NCBI GenBank assembly: GCA_913019905.1
Contig: CAJVZD010000027.1
Span: 1-55,299, forward strand
Length of the DNA: 55,299 bases
From: an uncultured Cellvibrionales bacterium
GTDB lineage: Bacteria > Pseudomonadota > Gammaproteobacteria > Pseudomonadales > Dasaniaceae
Direction: 5' to 3'
A program made the translations under genes and the position numbers. The notes beneath the pieces were generated by a model, which was given only the letters and a program-made list of their open reading frames with translations, was not told where the DNA came from and ran no database searches. Of the stretch, positions 35,544-44,531 are shown piece after piece. The stretch's first letter is position 1; each line of letters opens with the position of its first letter.

Positions 35544-36026
35544 GCGCTTTATGGGTAATCACTTTACGCAGCGATAGTAAGCTTTCACTTGTTTCGATAT
35601 GGGTTGATTTGGCGTACACAGGTTTAACGCTTGATGTTTCTCGGCATCCTGCTTTCACGAGTAAAGTCTGAGGCAGGCGCAGAATCATAAATCATAAATC
35701 ATAAATCATAAAAAGATTGTCAATAGATAGTCTGTTTTTATCAAGCCTGAGATTGTTAAACCATCCAAGCCCCTCAAAAATGCCCCCCATTTTCTTGTAC
35801 CGATATTCATATCCATGAATTAAGATCAATCATACTCCGAACAAAAAATCCCACAGGCCAAATTTTTTTGTAGGATTCGTTGCTCGAATACTTAAGTATT
35901 TGATCATTCGTACGTCATATGACTAACATGGTATTATTCATGCCCTACAACGGTTTATTCAGGCAACCGAACGAGCCGTTTCTAAGGATGAGAGAATCGA
36001 AAGCTAGTTTTTATCGCAGGGGAAAT
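35544..36026. other. non-coding stretch between queC and solute-binding protein gene
   Basis: About 480 bases with an AT-rich right half and a short tandem repeat (listed separately). No gene was recognised. Frames at the right end are N-terminal extensions of the next gene without a good start. Confidence 0.4.
35683..35710. repeat. four tandem copies of the 7-mer AATCATA
   Basis: AATCATA occurs four times head to tail, 140 bases after the queC stop. A simple sequence repeat, probably prone to slippage; no coding frame crosses it. Confidence 0.9.
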
Positions 36027-36824
36027 GTGGATATAATCTCAGCTCTATTAAGACTCGTCATTGTCACCGGCGTCATTTCCTCGCCTTATACTCTGGCCCA
36101 GCAAGTCGTTGTCCTGGGTGTTATGGATATCGATTTTCCTCCTTACCAATATATCATTAACAAAGAACAAGTGGGGCCGGAGGCAGATGTGATTCGCAAA
36201 GCCTTTTCCCTAATGCCCGAATATAAACTGGGTTACAAATTACTCCCCGTCAAAAGAGCGATTGCTGAGCTAGAGTGGGGCTCTATTGATATAACGACAG
36301 GATTCAAAACACCGGAAAGAGAAAAGTTCGCCTATTTCTTGAATACAGCACTCCATTGGAGCGGCTATAAGATTGCAGTATTGAAGGGAAATGAATTTGT
36401 TTTTGACAGCATCGAAGACTTATACGAACGTGACATTGCAATGATGAGTGGCAATAAGGTCAGCCAAGAATTCGATACAGCGGTACGAGATGGTAAAATA
36501 GACATTCACTACGTTGACACATTTGAAGACACAGTAAAAATGCTAACTTCAAATCGAGTGGGTTCGATTGTCGGCAATTTTACGATCACACAGTTTTATG
36601 CCAATAAATCTGGCTTCTCCGGCAAAGTCACCGCCCTTCCGCACCCTGTCAGCCCTCCCAAAGCGTTTCGCTTAATGATATCCAAAAACTCTAAACTCGC
36701 GGAGAAAGAAAAACTCCGTCAGCGCCTGGAAAACGTATTAACGGATATGTTAAAAGATGGATCATTCGATAGCATCTATCGGAAACACGGACTCATTTTC
36801 GATCACAGTCCGGCCGAGGATTGA
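36027..36824 (+). CDS. periplasmic solute-binding protein (SBP_bac_3-like)
   Basis: A 265-residue protein with a signal peptide (MDIISALLRLVIVTG to ALAQ-like end TLAQQ) and the type II binding-protein fold of polar amino acid binders: VMDIDFPPYQYIINKEQVGPEADVIRKAF, GSIDITTGFKTPEREKFAYF, then the second lobe with MLTSNRVGSIVGN and MISKNSKLAEKEKLRQRLENVL. The GTG at 36027 is chosen because AGGGG lies 4 bases upstream and it sits at the signal peptide; upstream ATGs lack this. No ABC permease or ATPase gene adjoins it, so it may be an orphan sensor-type binding protein. Confidence 0.82.
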   Translation: MDIISALLRLVIVTGVISSPYTLAQQVVVLGVMDIDFPPYQYIINKEQVGPEADVIRKAFSLMPEYKLGYKLLPVKRAIAELEWGSIDITTGFKTPEREKFAYFLNTALHWSGYKIAVLKGNEFVFDSIEDLYERDIAMMSGNKVSQEFDTAVRDGKIDIHYVDTFEDTVKMLTSNRVGSIVGNFTITQFYANKSGFSGKVTALPHPVSPPKAFRLMISKNSKLAEKEKLRQRLENVLTDMLKDGSFDSIYRKHGLIFDHSPAED

Positions 36825-37135
36825 GGCATTCAGCCTAACGCCTGTTCAATTGCGTATATCCTATCCATACAGCCTGAAGGGCTTGGCGCATTTATCTTCT
36901 GCCGTTTACCATTAGTTGTTAACCTTCTGACTTTAACAAAGCCTTAAAACGAAAAATGCTTTTGACGTTCACACTGACTGTTATTTAATTCGGACTTTAG
37001 AATTTGTAAGCATCTCGATCATAGAACTTTTGTACTGAATCGAAACCGAAACAAGAAGAGACAGAAATAATACCTAGTGGCGAGTGCCACGAATGGAAAA
37101 GACAAATTGGAGAAAAGCTCTTAAGAGCAAAGGAG
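36825..37135. other. non-coding stretch downstream of the tRNA genes
   Basis: Between the binding-protein gene and tRNA-Asp. On the minus strand it contains a 5-bp GTGGC/GCCAC hairpin at 37077-37090 followed by a T-rich stretch, and a GCTCTTAAGAGC palindrome at 37117-37128 followed by TTTT. Either may end the tRNA transcript. Confidence 0.45.
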
Positions 37136-37212
37136 TGGCGGACCGGACGAGACTCGAACTCGCGACCTCCGGCGTGACAGGCCGGCATTCTAACCAACTG
37201 AACTACCGGTCC
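37136..37212 (-). tRNA. tRNA-Asp (anticodon GUC)
   Basis: A 77-nt tRNA with encoded CCA. The acceptor stem GGACCGG pairs with CCGGTCC, discriminator is G, the anticodon loop reads CTGTCAC (GUC), and the T-loop has TTCGAGT. GUN anticodons such as this carry queuosine, whose synthesis genes queC and queD flank it. It follows tRNA-Val by 37 bases and is probably co-transcribed. Confidence 0.97.
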
Positions 37213-37249
37213 GCATAACCGATATAATAAAACATCACACGTTTGAAAT

Positions 37250-37325
37250 TGGTGGGTGATGACGGGATCGAACCGCCGACCCTCGCCTTGTAAGGGCGAT
37301 GCTCTCCCAGCTGAGCTAATCACCC
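37250..37325 (-). tRNA. tRNA-Val (anticodon UAC)
   Basis: A 76-nt tRNA with encoded CCA. The acceptor stem GGGTGAT pairs with ATCACCC, discriminator is A, D-arm AGCTCAGCTGGGAGAGC, anticodon loop CTTACAA (UAC), T-loop TTCGATC. Its U34 belongs to the class carrying cmo5U, made through TrhO, encoded 3 kb away. Confidence 0.97.
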
Positions 37326-37675
37326 TCTCTCAAACGTGGAGCGCATTCTACATTAATAAAAAGTCTTGTCAAACGTAAACGAGAAAAAAATACGAGTTTT
37401 TCTAGAACATCACTAATTGATTGTTTTATATACCAAAAGTGCTCTCTCAAGGGCTGCGAATACCGATTTTTCACCGCGCTGTCTAGATAACAGGCAGTAC
37501 CGGTAATAAATTAAAAAACGAGGAGGAATTTCAACAAATCAGCCATTTTTGATCCTCTACAGTGAATTATCTAAAGAAACAACAAAGACATGGATTTTCA
37601 TCTGTACAGCATTCCATTGGATGATTATTATGACGGCCGACGTGAACTCACTCTACCTTTTCGAGCATCTATACA
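37326..37675. other. non-coding stretch between tRNA-Val and queD
   Basis: 350 bases with the divergent promoters of the tRNA unit and queD. No gene or clear palindrome was recognised. Confidence 0.4.
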
Positions 37676-38038
37676 ATGGTAATGGAAATCTATAAAGAAT
37701 TTACATTTGAGGCTGCACATCTGCTGCCCTTCGTACCACCCGGACACAAATGTGCCAGACTGCATGGACATTCTTTTTACATTCGAATAGTCGTTAGTGG
37801 TGAAGTCCAGGCCGATACAGGCTGGGTTATGGACTTTAGTGATATTAAGACGCAGTTCGATCCCATCTATCAGCAACTTGACCACTACTACCTAAACGAT
37901 ATCGAGGGATTGGAAAATCCCACAAGCGAAAACTTAGCCCGATGGATCTGGGCCCGATTAAAGCCAAATTTACCTCAACTACACAGAATTGAGCTTAAGG
38001 AGACCTGTACAAGCGGATGTATTTATCATGGAGACTAG
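37676..38038 (+). CDS. queD: 6-carboxy-5,6,7,8-tetrahydropterin synthase
   Basis: A 120-residue QueD/PTPS protein. Zinc ligands are H15 (FEAAHLL), H30 and H32 (LHGHSF); the catalytic cysteine is C26 in [10 protein letters not shown]; the substrate-anchoring Glu is in [10 protein letters not shown]. QueD turns 7,8-dihydroneopterin triphosphate into 6-carboxytetrahydropterin, the second step towards queuosine. The start is the ATG at 37676 or the one at 37682; neither has a strong ribosome-binding site. It is followed by a region with three DnaA boxes. Confidence 0.95.
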   Translation: MVMEIYKEFTFEAAHLLPFVPPGHKCARLHGHSFYIRIVVSGEVQADTGWVMDFSDIKTQFDPIYQQLDHYYLNDIEGLENPTSENLARWIWARLKPNLPQLHRIELKETCTSGCIYHGD

Positions 38039-38084
38039 ACATCAACCCAATTCCTTTCAGGTTTTTGTTCCTAAACCGAAAAAC

Positions 38085-38283
38085 TTATTCACATTTTCAA
38101 TTTTCGGAATAGAATTTGCTAAGATCTGTGAATAACTCAACACTCACTTTAACTTGACCTCGTATCTTGTTGATTTATATAGGCTATATTGCATATAGTA
38201 TATTTTTCGCACAAAGAGAGCAATTACTCGGTTTCTTTGATTTAAACAGGACTCTAAACAACTTGATAACACACTTATCCACA
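38085..38283. promoter_or_regulatory. cluster of three consensus DnaA boxes with an AT-rich stretch
   Basis: TTATTCACA at 38085-38093, the same on the minus strand at 38127-38135, and TTATCCACA at 38275-38283 all match TTATNCACA. Between them lies an AT-rich stretch around 38165-38212. The three sites fall in the 265-bp gap between queD and the end of a convergent hypothetical gene. This could be a DnaA-binding locus; an origin is not shown. Confidence 0.6.
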
Positions 38284-38303
38284 GATAACTGTACGTAATA
38301 AGG

Positions 38304-38915
38304 CTAATCGGGCACGTCAAAACCAGCGGACATTAGCGTGGCGCAGTCGACCATTTGCTCTTCTCCTTCATACTCCTTTCTCTTTAACACTTTCCATTCT
38401 TTACCTTCTGCAGAATCGTCCAATGCCAGGGTGATCGACATCACAGCCTTGGAATTGATAAAAATCCCATGTAATCCTGGATTGGGTGCGAAGTCTGGTG
38501 AAATGACGACGTCAAACTCGGGAAGTCCTAAGCGGTGGGGAACTTCCTGGAAGCGCATACGGCGACTTTTGACGAAACTGTTATAAACCTGCCCGGCTCT
38601 ATCATCAAAACCTTCCTGTCCAAGAGAGTCCAGTATCCGAGCTTGTCGCTCTCTGCCTTCCTCATCATCGACAAACGCTGACTTCGTCTCGCCATCCATT
38701 CCGGAAGAACTTACTTGCGATTGTTTAGTAGCGTATCCATCTAGGGATTCATTATTCGAAACGCCAATCTTTAGTGCGAACAGAGTCGCTTTTAGCTTTG
38801 CCACTTCGTCTACATCATGCGATGCAATTTTGGAATAATCCAAATTTTGCGAAGCCATTAATAGCTGATCAGCTTCTGCAATAATAGTTATAGAATTATC
38901 TTTCAATGAATACAC
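38304..38915 (-). CDS. hypothetical protein
   Basis: A 203-residue soluble protein starting with GTG at 38915, with a weak ribosome-binding site; an ATG 19 codons later is also possible. No signal peptide or membrane segment. The N-terminal half looks helical, the middle (residues about 55-90) is polar and disordered, and the C-terminal half seems an alpha/beta domain (LPEFDVVISPDFAPNPGLHGIFIN, then EWKVLKRKEYEGEEQMVDCATLM). I recognise no family. It is the gene next to the DnaA-box cluster, pointing towards it. Confidence 0.65.
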   Translation of the reverse strand: MYSLKDNSITIIAEADQLLMASQNLDYSKIASHDVDEVAKLKATLFALKIGVSNNESLDGYATKQSQVSSSGMDGETKSAFVDDEEGRERQARILDSLGQEGFDDRAGQVYNSFVKSRRMRFQEVPHRLGLPEFDVVISPDFAPNPGLHGIFINSKAVMSITLALDDSAEGKEWKVLKRKEYEGEEQMVDCATLMSAGFDVPD

Positions 38916-39337
38916 CCTTGGTCACTTACGATAGCAGTCAAAAATTAGTTCTGTAGTAGGTTAAAATAGACGATAAATGGGGAAAAAGTCCAGAAAATGG
39001 CAAAAAAGTCAGTCCGATCTTCGCGCAATACCAATAGGCCGCCCGCAAATGACACTGCCACGCAAAATCAGCTTGTAATATTAGTCTGTGGTAAAAACGT
39101 CTTGGTTTACTGACCCCGTCACACAAAATCATCTAGAACTTGGCGAGCCTGTAAATTTCTTGCTCAGCAATCCTCTAAGCACTATTATCAAGGCAGCTAC
39201 TAAGACAGTTATCAGACAGCCCGGGACGACTGTCAGTCTTCTGCTCTGGCAACAACATTAACCCAATCTTAGGTACTGACCAAATCATAGATTTTTTGTC
39301 ATTGCTTAACTTTACACTAACCATTACAGGTGCGACC
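38916..39337. other. non-coding stretch between two hypothetical genes
   Basis: Divergent region of about 420 bases holding both promoters. No ORF with a ribosome-binding site, RNA gene or strong palindrome was recognised. Confidence 0.4.
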
Positions 39338-39772
39338 ATGGTTGTTAGAAACTTAGTGCTTGCCATAGCGTTTTTTCTCAATGTTGTTTGCGTCGCTGAC
39401 GAAAACAAGCCCCCTATTGACGCCACTCATACCGAAACCGTTAGACAAGAAAACGGCAGTGTAAAAACTTGGAAGACGGCGCCTAGATCGATTCAAAATG
39501 CGACAGTAAGCTCCCAAAATACTGAAGTTCATTCTTCCAGCTCTTTTATGATAAAGACAACGGCATCAGATTTAGACGAAATACAGAGCTTTAATATTCG
39601 CGAACGCTTTTCATTCTCTACAGATGATACTAAGTTGACAGTCACCAAAGCCATAGATAGCCTTTACCGACAGATGGTAGAACTGTGCCCAAAGGGCTGG
39701 GAAAAGAATCAAGAATGGACCACATCTTCAGAAGGCGATTTCTTTTTGTACTATGAAATATCCTGCAGATAG
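39338..39772 (+). CDS. secreted hypothetical protein
   Basis: A 144-residue protein with a signal peptide (MVVRNLVLAIAFFLNVVCVAD). The mature part has a polar Ser/Thr/Asn-rich region followed by a compact domain with two cysteines (VELCPKGWEKNQEW and YEISC), possibly disulfide-bonded in the periplasm. The late segment ITKAIDSLYRQMVELCPKGW-like pattern recalls small periplasmic proteins that follow biogenesis lipoproteins, but no family can be named. AGGTG lies 6 bases before the ATG at 39338, which decides the start. Confidence 0.7.
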   Translation: MVVRNLVLAIAFFLNVVCVADENKPPIDATHTETVRQENGSVKTWKTAPRSIQNATVSSQNTEVHSSSSFMIKTTASDLDEIQSFNIRERFSFSTDDTKLTVTKAIDSLYRQMVELCPKGWEKNQEWTTSSEGDFFLYYEISCR

Positions 39773-39828
39773 ACGGAATATAGAAAGCGGTTAATGGAAA
39801 TTACATACAACCTTAACCCGACTCGAAC

Positions 39829-40419
39829 TCATTGATTCTCTGGATTAATACCCGTTATTTGACCATAGAAAATTTTCATTTCAGCCAAGTCTTCGTCTAT
39901 ATTCCCGGTCGGATAAAATTCCGGACCAAAACCGATCTTTTTAGTTCCAGCGTCGACAAAACCTAACACTACAGGTAATTTTGCCTGTAAGGCAATATGA
40001 TAGAAACCGGTTCTCCATCGATCTACCTTGCTTCTCGTACCCTCGGGAGGCACCAGCACAATAAGACTATCTCTATGATTAAACTGATCTACCATTTGAT
40101 CGACGACGTTATTTGCCTGACTACGGTTAATAGGAATCCCCCCTAACCAAGTCATAATGGCCTTTAACGGAAATCGAAATAAGGTATCTTTGCCCATCCA
40201 ATGAACATCCAGCTTCAACCTTAATGCGACCATTATTATCAACGGGAAATCCCAGTTACTCGTGTGCGGGGCCGCGAGTAAAATGTACTTATTATGTACA
40301 GGCTGCTCTCCATCAATACTCCAACCAACTATTTTCATTACTATGAGAGACAAAAAGCCAAGCAATGAATTAATCACGGGCGTTACAAATACCGTTTTTG
40401 AAAAACTTCGTGTTGTCAT
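39829..40419 (-). CDS. 1-acyl-sn-glycerol-3-phosphate acyltransferase-like protein
   Basis: A 196-residue PlsC-type acyltransferase. The catalytic H52-x4-D57 (HTSNWD) and the substrate-binding motif PPEGTRSK (E126-G-T-R129) are intact, with GGIPINRS between them as motif II. One membrane-near hydrophobic helix lies at residues 15-33. It should transfer an acyl group to lysophosphatidic acid or a related acceptor at the inner membrane. The short length and HTSNWD form place it in a subgroup distinct from housekeeping PlsC, so the acceptor is uncertain. AGGG lies 5 bases before the ATG. Confidence 0.87.
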   Translation of the reverse strand: MTTRSFSKTVFVTPVINSLLGFLSLIVMKIVGWSIDGEQPVHNKYILLAAPHTSNWDFPLIIMVALRLKLDVHWMGKDTLFRFPLKAIMTWLGGIPINRSQANNVVDQMVDQFNHRDSLIVLVPPEGTRSKVDRWRTGFYHIALQAKLPVVLGFVDAGTKKIGFGPEFYPTGNIDEDLAEMKIFYGQITGINPENQ

Positions 40420-40633
40420 AATGCCCTAACAAATTGTTACTGTGGAGTGCACATCAAATCGACTCTATTCAATTCACACCGTTTCTTAGTTTTTTGTCAT
40501 TCGATATAAACAGAAACCATCGTTTAAAAAAACACAACCTTAAACTTTGTCACCAATATATGCTTAACTCGCATAGGGATTACCAAAAATAGATGGCAAA
40601 CTCGATTGCGCAGACAAAAAAGCATGTAGATCT

Positions 40634-41128
40634 CTATTCAACCATTTTCTTAAAAATATTCTTTGCCTTTAGAAAGATCGACTCGTCGTCTCCATACACA
40701 ACCTTGTAATGACTGACCTCGTGCGACCTAGGATCGACATCACAAAAGATCATTATTTCCTCCCAAAGATCAATTGTGCCTATATCTGCATCCAACACGA
40801 CAAAGTAGCTATTTTTGTCCTCCTGGTAACGAGTAGACAGAGGATTCATTGTGTATCGGAGTAAGGATGCACCCAATTGCTCTTTAGATTTCAACTCGCA
40901 TACATCGTTTGCATCCATCAAAGTAAAGGGTTGCAGTTTGAAATTTCTTCCAGAGAATAGATTTTTAGGAGCACCACTTAAATTCCGGTCACTTAACAAT
41001 TTCAAATCCAGGAAAATATATGACATAACTGCAGCCATCAGCAACCCGATACCGACCACGATTGCTAACAGTTGTTTGTGACTATATTTAGAGAGAAAAT
41101 GTCTATTTTTTGAGTTTGATGAATTCAT
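40634..41128 (-). CDS. hypothetical membrane-anchored protein
   Basis: 164 residues from the ATG at 41128. A basic N-terminus is followed by one membrane helix (LLAIVVGIGLLMAAVMSYIFL, about residues 21-41) and a periplasmic domain with two cysteines (DANDVCELKSKEQLG and IMIFCDVDPRSHEV). No family was recognised. It stands alone between the acyltransferase and a nitroreductase, on the same strand as both. Confidence 0.68.
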   Translation of the reverse strand: MNSSNSKNRHFLSKYSHKQLLAIVVGIGLLMAAVMSYIFLDLKLLSDRNLSGAPKNLFSGRNFKLQPFTLMDANDVCELKSKEQLGASLLRYTMNPLSTRYQEDKNSYFVVLDADIGTIDLWEEIMIFCDVDPRSHEVSHYKVVYGDDESIFLKAKNIFKKMVE

Positions 41129-41431
41129 AGTAGATTGCAATAATTCCAAACTCCATTCTGTGTGCCGACTGTTCTCAGATACGGACTCTAATACTGAAAC
41201 TAGTAAACAGTTAAAGAGTAAAATATGAAAAGTTAGATTTGACCTTCAGCGATCAAGCTAAACTCTTTCGGCACTGAATTCACCCCTGAATAACTAACAC
41301 TTTTCATCAGCACTAATTCACACCCTATAGATACCCCCTTTTTCTATGGGGGAAGGCATTTGCGAAAAGATGGAAATGTATCACATCCCAGCAATAATGC
41401 GATAAAAACAACATTTGATCAATAGCAGATA

Positions 41432-42019
41432 CTACTTATCTATTGGACCATTCCAAGACTCACAATAATCTTCCACGGGTAGCTCTGCTAAAGATTTATA
41501 ATTTCCGTCAATGGTTCCCAGATAAATAAACCCGACAATCGCCTCCGCCGGAGCTAAACCTAAACCAGACTTCACTCTTTGATCATAAGCATGAATACCG
41601 GTGCGCCACACTCCCGCGTAACCTAGAGCATGTGCCGCTAGTAAAATAGAATGCGCAGCGCACCCAGCGGACAATATTTGTTCAATCGGAGGTACTTTTG
41701 GGTGCTCTTTTATAGCTGCGATGACAATTATCACTAGCGGTGCTCGCAGCGGTTGACGGCTAATCTTTTCCAGCTCACTTTCACTTGGAGGCGGCGAATT
41801 ATTCGAAATTGCTGCCGCCTTTGCGGATTCAACAAATAATGTTCCCAGCGACTCTCTAGCACCGGCTTCTACGGTCAGAAAACGCCACGGCTTTATTCGT
41901 GCGTGGTCTGGAGACCGTAGCGCCGATTTCAGAATATCAGATAAAACCTTACCTGAGGGCCCTGGCTCACATAGTTTAGGTGCGGAATTACGCTCGTGAA
42001 GCAATGTTAATGCATCCAA
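41432..42019 (-). CDS. nitroreductase family protein (YdjA-like)
   Basis: A 195-residue FMN-dependent nitroreductase. The FMN-binding N-terminus (LHERNSAPKL, then SALRSPDHARIKPWRFLTVE), the middle AAHSILLAAHALGYAGVWRTG and the end VGFIYLGTIDGNYKSLAELPVEDYCESW match the short YdjA group, which uses NAD(P)H to reduce nitro or quinone compounds. Start is a TTG at 42019 with GAGGA 10 bases upstream. It lies alone and is divergent from an HD-GYP gene. Confidence 0.9.
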   Translation of the reverse strand: MDALTLLHERNSAPKLCEPGPSGKVLSDILKSALRSPDHARIKPWRFLTVEAGARESLGTLFVESAKAAAISNNSPPPSESELEKISRQPLRAPLVIIVIAAIKEHPKVPPIEQILSAGCAAHSILLAAHALGYAGVWRTGIHAYDQRVKSGLGLAPAEAIVGFIYLGTIDGNYKSLAELPVEDYCESWNGPIDK

Positions 42020-42311
42020 AATATCGTATCCTCTTTAGGTATATTGGTACGGTAAATCTGAATTCTATATAACTGAACAGACCAACTATTATTCAGAAAC
42101 TAGCGACTTAAGCAAGTCTCCTTTAACAGTATGGATGAACGAATATTTACCTTAAGCGTAGGTATTTTACCCACTATACGTTCCGGAAGTACTAGACTAC
42201 AATTTAATGGACTATCAATATCTAAAGGCCCTTGTCTTCATCGCACGGCTCGGCACGATTGTCATTCGCCAACGTCCATAGCCTAATGCCCAATATAAGT
42301 TGCAGGTATTT

Positions 42312-43562
42312 GTGAATAAGAGCATCGTCCGCCCTGGGCGTACCGTCAAGGAAAATATTAAAACTCCCATTCCGGTGACTGGCCTGAAAATTGGGATGTA
42401 CGTCAGTGAGCTTGATCGGCCGTGGCTGGACACTCCTTTTATTCTGCAAGGCTTTAAAATCACTTCTCATGACGAAATTAAAACCATCTCTGAGCACTGT
42501 GAATTTGTATACATCGATGGCAGCATTGACGCGTGGCTTGGCGCGGAAGAGAGAGGACCGGGCAGCAAAACATCAACATCCTCCAAATCCTACAGCAATT
42601 CATTAAGTAACAAGCAGGAAGTCCATCGAGCAACCGCCATCCACCAAAACGCACGGCAACTAACTCGAACATTTATGGACGACGTGCACTTAGGCCAAGC
42701 CATCAATATCCAAGAGGTTAAAAAGAGCGTATCCGAATGCGTATCAAGTATTATACGTAACCCAGATGCGATGATGTGGATGTCAAAAATCCGGAAAAAG
42801 GACGAATATACCAGCGAGCACTCGCTTAATGTTGGTCTGCTGGCCATTTCTTTTGGACGTCACTTGGGCATATCGGAAGATGATCTTAACAAACTGGGAT
42901 TTGCCGGAATGTTACACGATGTCGGTAAAATGCGAACACCAAACGAGGTTCTTAACAAAGAAGGACAGTTAACCCCGGAAGAATACGCTCAGATTCAGGG
43001 CCACGCGCAGCATGGGCGAGACATTTTGATGTCACACAAAAATGTTTACCACGGTACCGTTGACGTTGCCTATGGGCACCACGAAGCTCTTGATGGCAGT
43101 GGCTACCCTCGGAAAATAAAGGCCTCTGGAATAACAGAATTTACCCGTATTGTCACTTTATGCGATGTTTACGATGCGATAACCAGCGATCGAATTTATC
43201 AAAAGGGACGCTCTTCACTGGAAGCACTGAAGATTCTCTACCAGAATAAAGGCACTAAATACGACGAAAAGCTCGTAACGGAGTTTATAAGCTGTATCGG
43301 ATTATATCCACCCGGGAGCATCGTTGAGATCAACAGTGGTCACGCTGGAATTGTAATTAGCACCAACTACCGCAACCGCCATTTACCCAAAATCTTAATT
43401 CTACGCGACGCGAACAAAATCCCGCAGTCAGAAAAGGTATTTGATCTCGAAAACCTCTCCAAGTCGGAAAACACGGGTCATCTAATTAAAACTGTTATAC
43501 CCAACGGCAGTCATGGCATCCGCATCGAAAAGTATATTGAGAAAGGTTTGATGATTACGTAA
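42312..43562 (+). CDS. HD-GYP domain phosphodiesterase with DUF3391
   Basis: About 416 residues from the GTG at 42312, which has AGG 5 bases upstream. An N-terminal DUF3391 domain (IPVTGLKIGMYVSELDRPWLDTPFILQGF) precedes a full HD-GYP domain: EHSLNVGLLAISFGRHLG, H-D in LHDVGKM, then HHEALDGSGYPRKIKA and CDVYDAITSDRIY. These are the metal ligands and GYP motif of c-di-GMP-specific phosphodiesterases, so it should degrade c-di-GMP to pGpG or GMP. A short C-terminal segment follows. With the GGDEF and PilZ proteins nearby it points to active c-di-GMP signalling. Confidence 0.93.
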   Translation: MNKSIVRPGRTVKENIKTPIPVTGLKIGMYVSELDRPWLDTPFILQGFKITSHDEIKTISEHCEFVYIDGSIDAWLGAEERGPGSKTSTSSKSYSNSLSNKQEVHRATAIHQNARQLTRTFMDDVHLGQAINIQEVKKSVSECVSSIIRNPDAMMWMSKIRKKDEYTSEHSLNVGLLAISFGRHLGISEDDLNKLGFAGMLHDVGKMRTPNEVLNKEGQLTPEEYAQIQGHAQHGRDILMSHKNVYHGTVDVAYGHHEALDGSGYPRKIKASGITEFTRIVTLCDVYDAITSDRIYQKGRSSLEALKILYQNKGTKYDEKLVTEFISCIGLYPPGSIVEINSGHAGIVISTNYRNRHLPKILILRDANKIPQSEKVFDLENLSKSENTGHLIKTVIPNGSHGIRIEKYIEKGLMIT

Positions 43563-43697
43563 AAAGGACAATTTCTAGATAGGGACCACCTACCGAAACG
43601 ACGACAGCCTTCACCGGCCCCCACATATGAGTCGGGTAACGGTCGCTCCCGGTAAAAGAGATAGAAATTCAAACCAACAAGCTGGCAAAATTCGCCT

Positions 43698-44501
43698 TCA
43701 GCGCCCTATCAGTATATTCATAAATCCTTCATCTTCCCTATCTTCTTCAACCATGTCCACCCACTCTCTCAGCTGCTGTTCACTACAAGAGAGCAATGCG
43801 TGCCCTTGATGATCGATTATCGAAAACGGTAAATCCAAGCTACTCAACAAGTCCAACAATAAATGGGCGCTCGCACCCGCCCTGCGCAATCCATAGGGCC
43901 AAAACTCGACAATCATACTTAGCTTATCGCCGCTAGCCTGCAATAAAGGCATTAAGCCGGCAACGACATGGAATTCGGCTCCCTGCGTGTCGATTTTTAA
44001 TAAGTCGATGTGATTAACTTTATGATTGAGATAATCTGCGCCATTTATTAGCTTAATCGGGCGGGAATTTCGACCAGTACCATCGTCGTATATCTGATGG
44101 TCCCCAAAATTACTGGTATTCAGAAACAGATGCCCTTCTCCGCGCTGGTCTGAAAGGGCTGCATTGACCGCATCGACATGCAAAAGATCATTTTCTTGCA
44201 GGTTTTTATTTAGCAATTGAAAATTGTCAGGATCTGGCTCAAATGCAAAAACATGTCCACTTCCGGCAAATTGGTCAGCAGCTATCGCGGTGTAATATCC
44301 AATATTGGCCCCCACATCGACGAAAACTGTAGCAGCTGTTAGGCGGTCGATAAATAATTCAGTTTCATAGGCTTCCCATATTCCCGTTTCAGCTATGCAT
44401 TTGGAAACGTGTTGATCACGCTCATCATGTAGCCACAATTTGATGGGTTTGTTTAATTGTTTTAAGGCGAGCAAATGGGGAGTTTTATCGGTATTAGTCA
44501 T
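43698..44501 (-). CDS. FkbM family methyltransferase
   Basis: A 267-residue SAM-dependent methyltransferase. The FkbM core is clear: FVDVGANIGYYTAIAADQFAGSGHVFAFEPDPDNFQLLNKNL (SAM-binding), the middle NAALSDQRGEGHLFLN and the later HIDLLKIDTQGAEFHVVAGL. Members O-methylate sugars or polyketides. The substrate here is unknown; a polysaccharide or glycolipid is possible. It lies 30 bases downstream of a PilZ-domain gene on the same strand, so the two may be co-transcribed. No ribosome-binding site was clear before the ATG. Confidence 0.9.
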   Translation of the reverse strand: MTNTDKTPHLLALKQLNKPIKLWLHDERDQHVSKCIAETGIWEAYETELFIDRLTAATVFVDVGANIGYYTAIAADQFAGSGHVFAFEPDPDNFQLLNKNLQENDLLHVDAVNAALSDQRGEGHLFLNTSNFGDHQIYDDGTGRNSRPIKLINGADYLNHKVNHIDLLKIDTQGAEFHVVAGLMPLLQASGDKLSMIVEFWPYGLRRAGASAHLLLDLLSSLDLPFSIIDHQGHALLSCSEQQLREWVDMVEEDREDEGFMNILIGR

Positions 44502-44531
44502 AGTTGTGGAGATTCGTCTGTCTGGTTATTG

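Noticed and set aside
36997..37323. Minus-strand frame across the tRNA region
   Set aside because: It reads through both tRNA genes; peptides such as GPVVQLVRM are a common translation artefact of tRNA sequence.
41413..41428. FNR-like site TTGATCAATA
   Set aside because: Only one arm matches; the other reads AGCAG, and it lies after the nitroreductase gene, not in a promoter.
42311..42319. Single DnaA box at the HD-GYP gene start
   Set aside because: One isolated match is expected by chance, and it overlaps the start codon.
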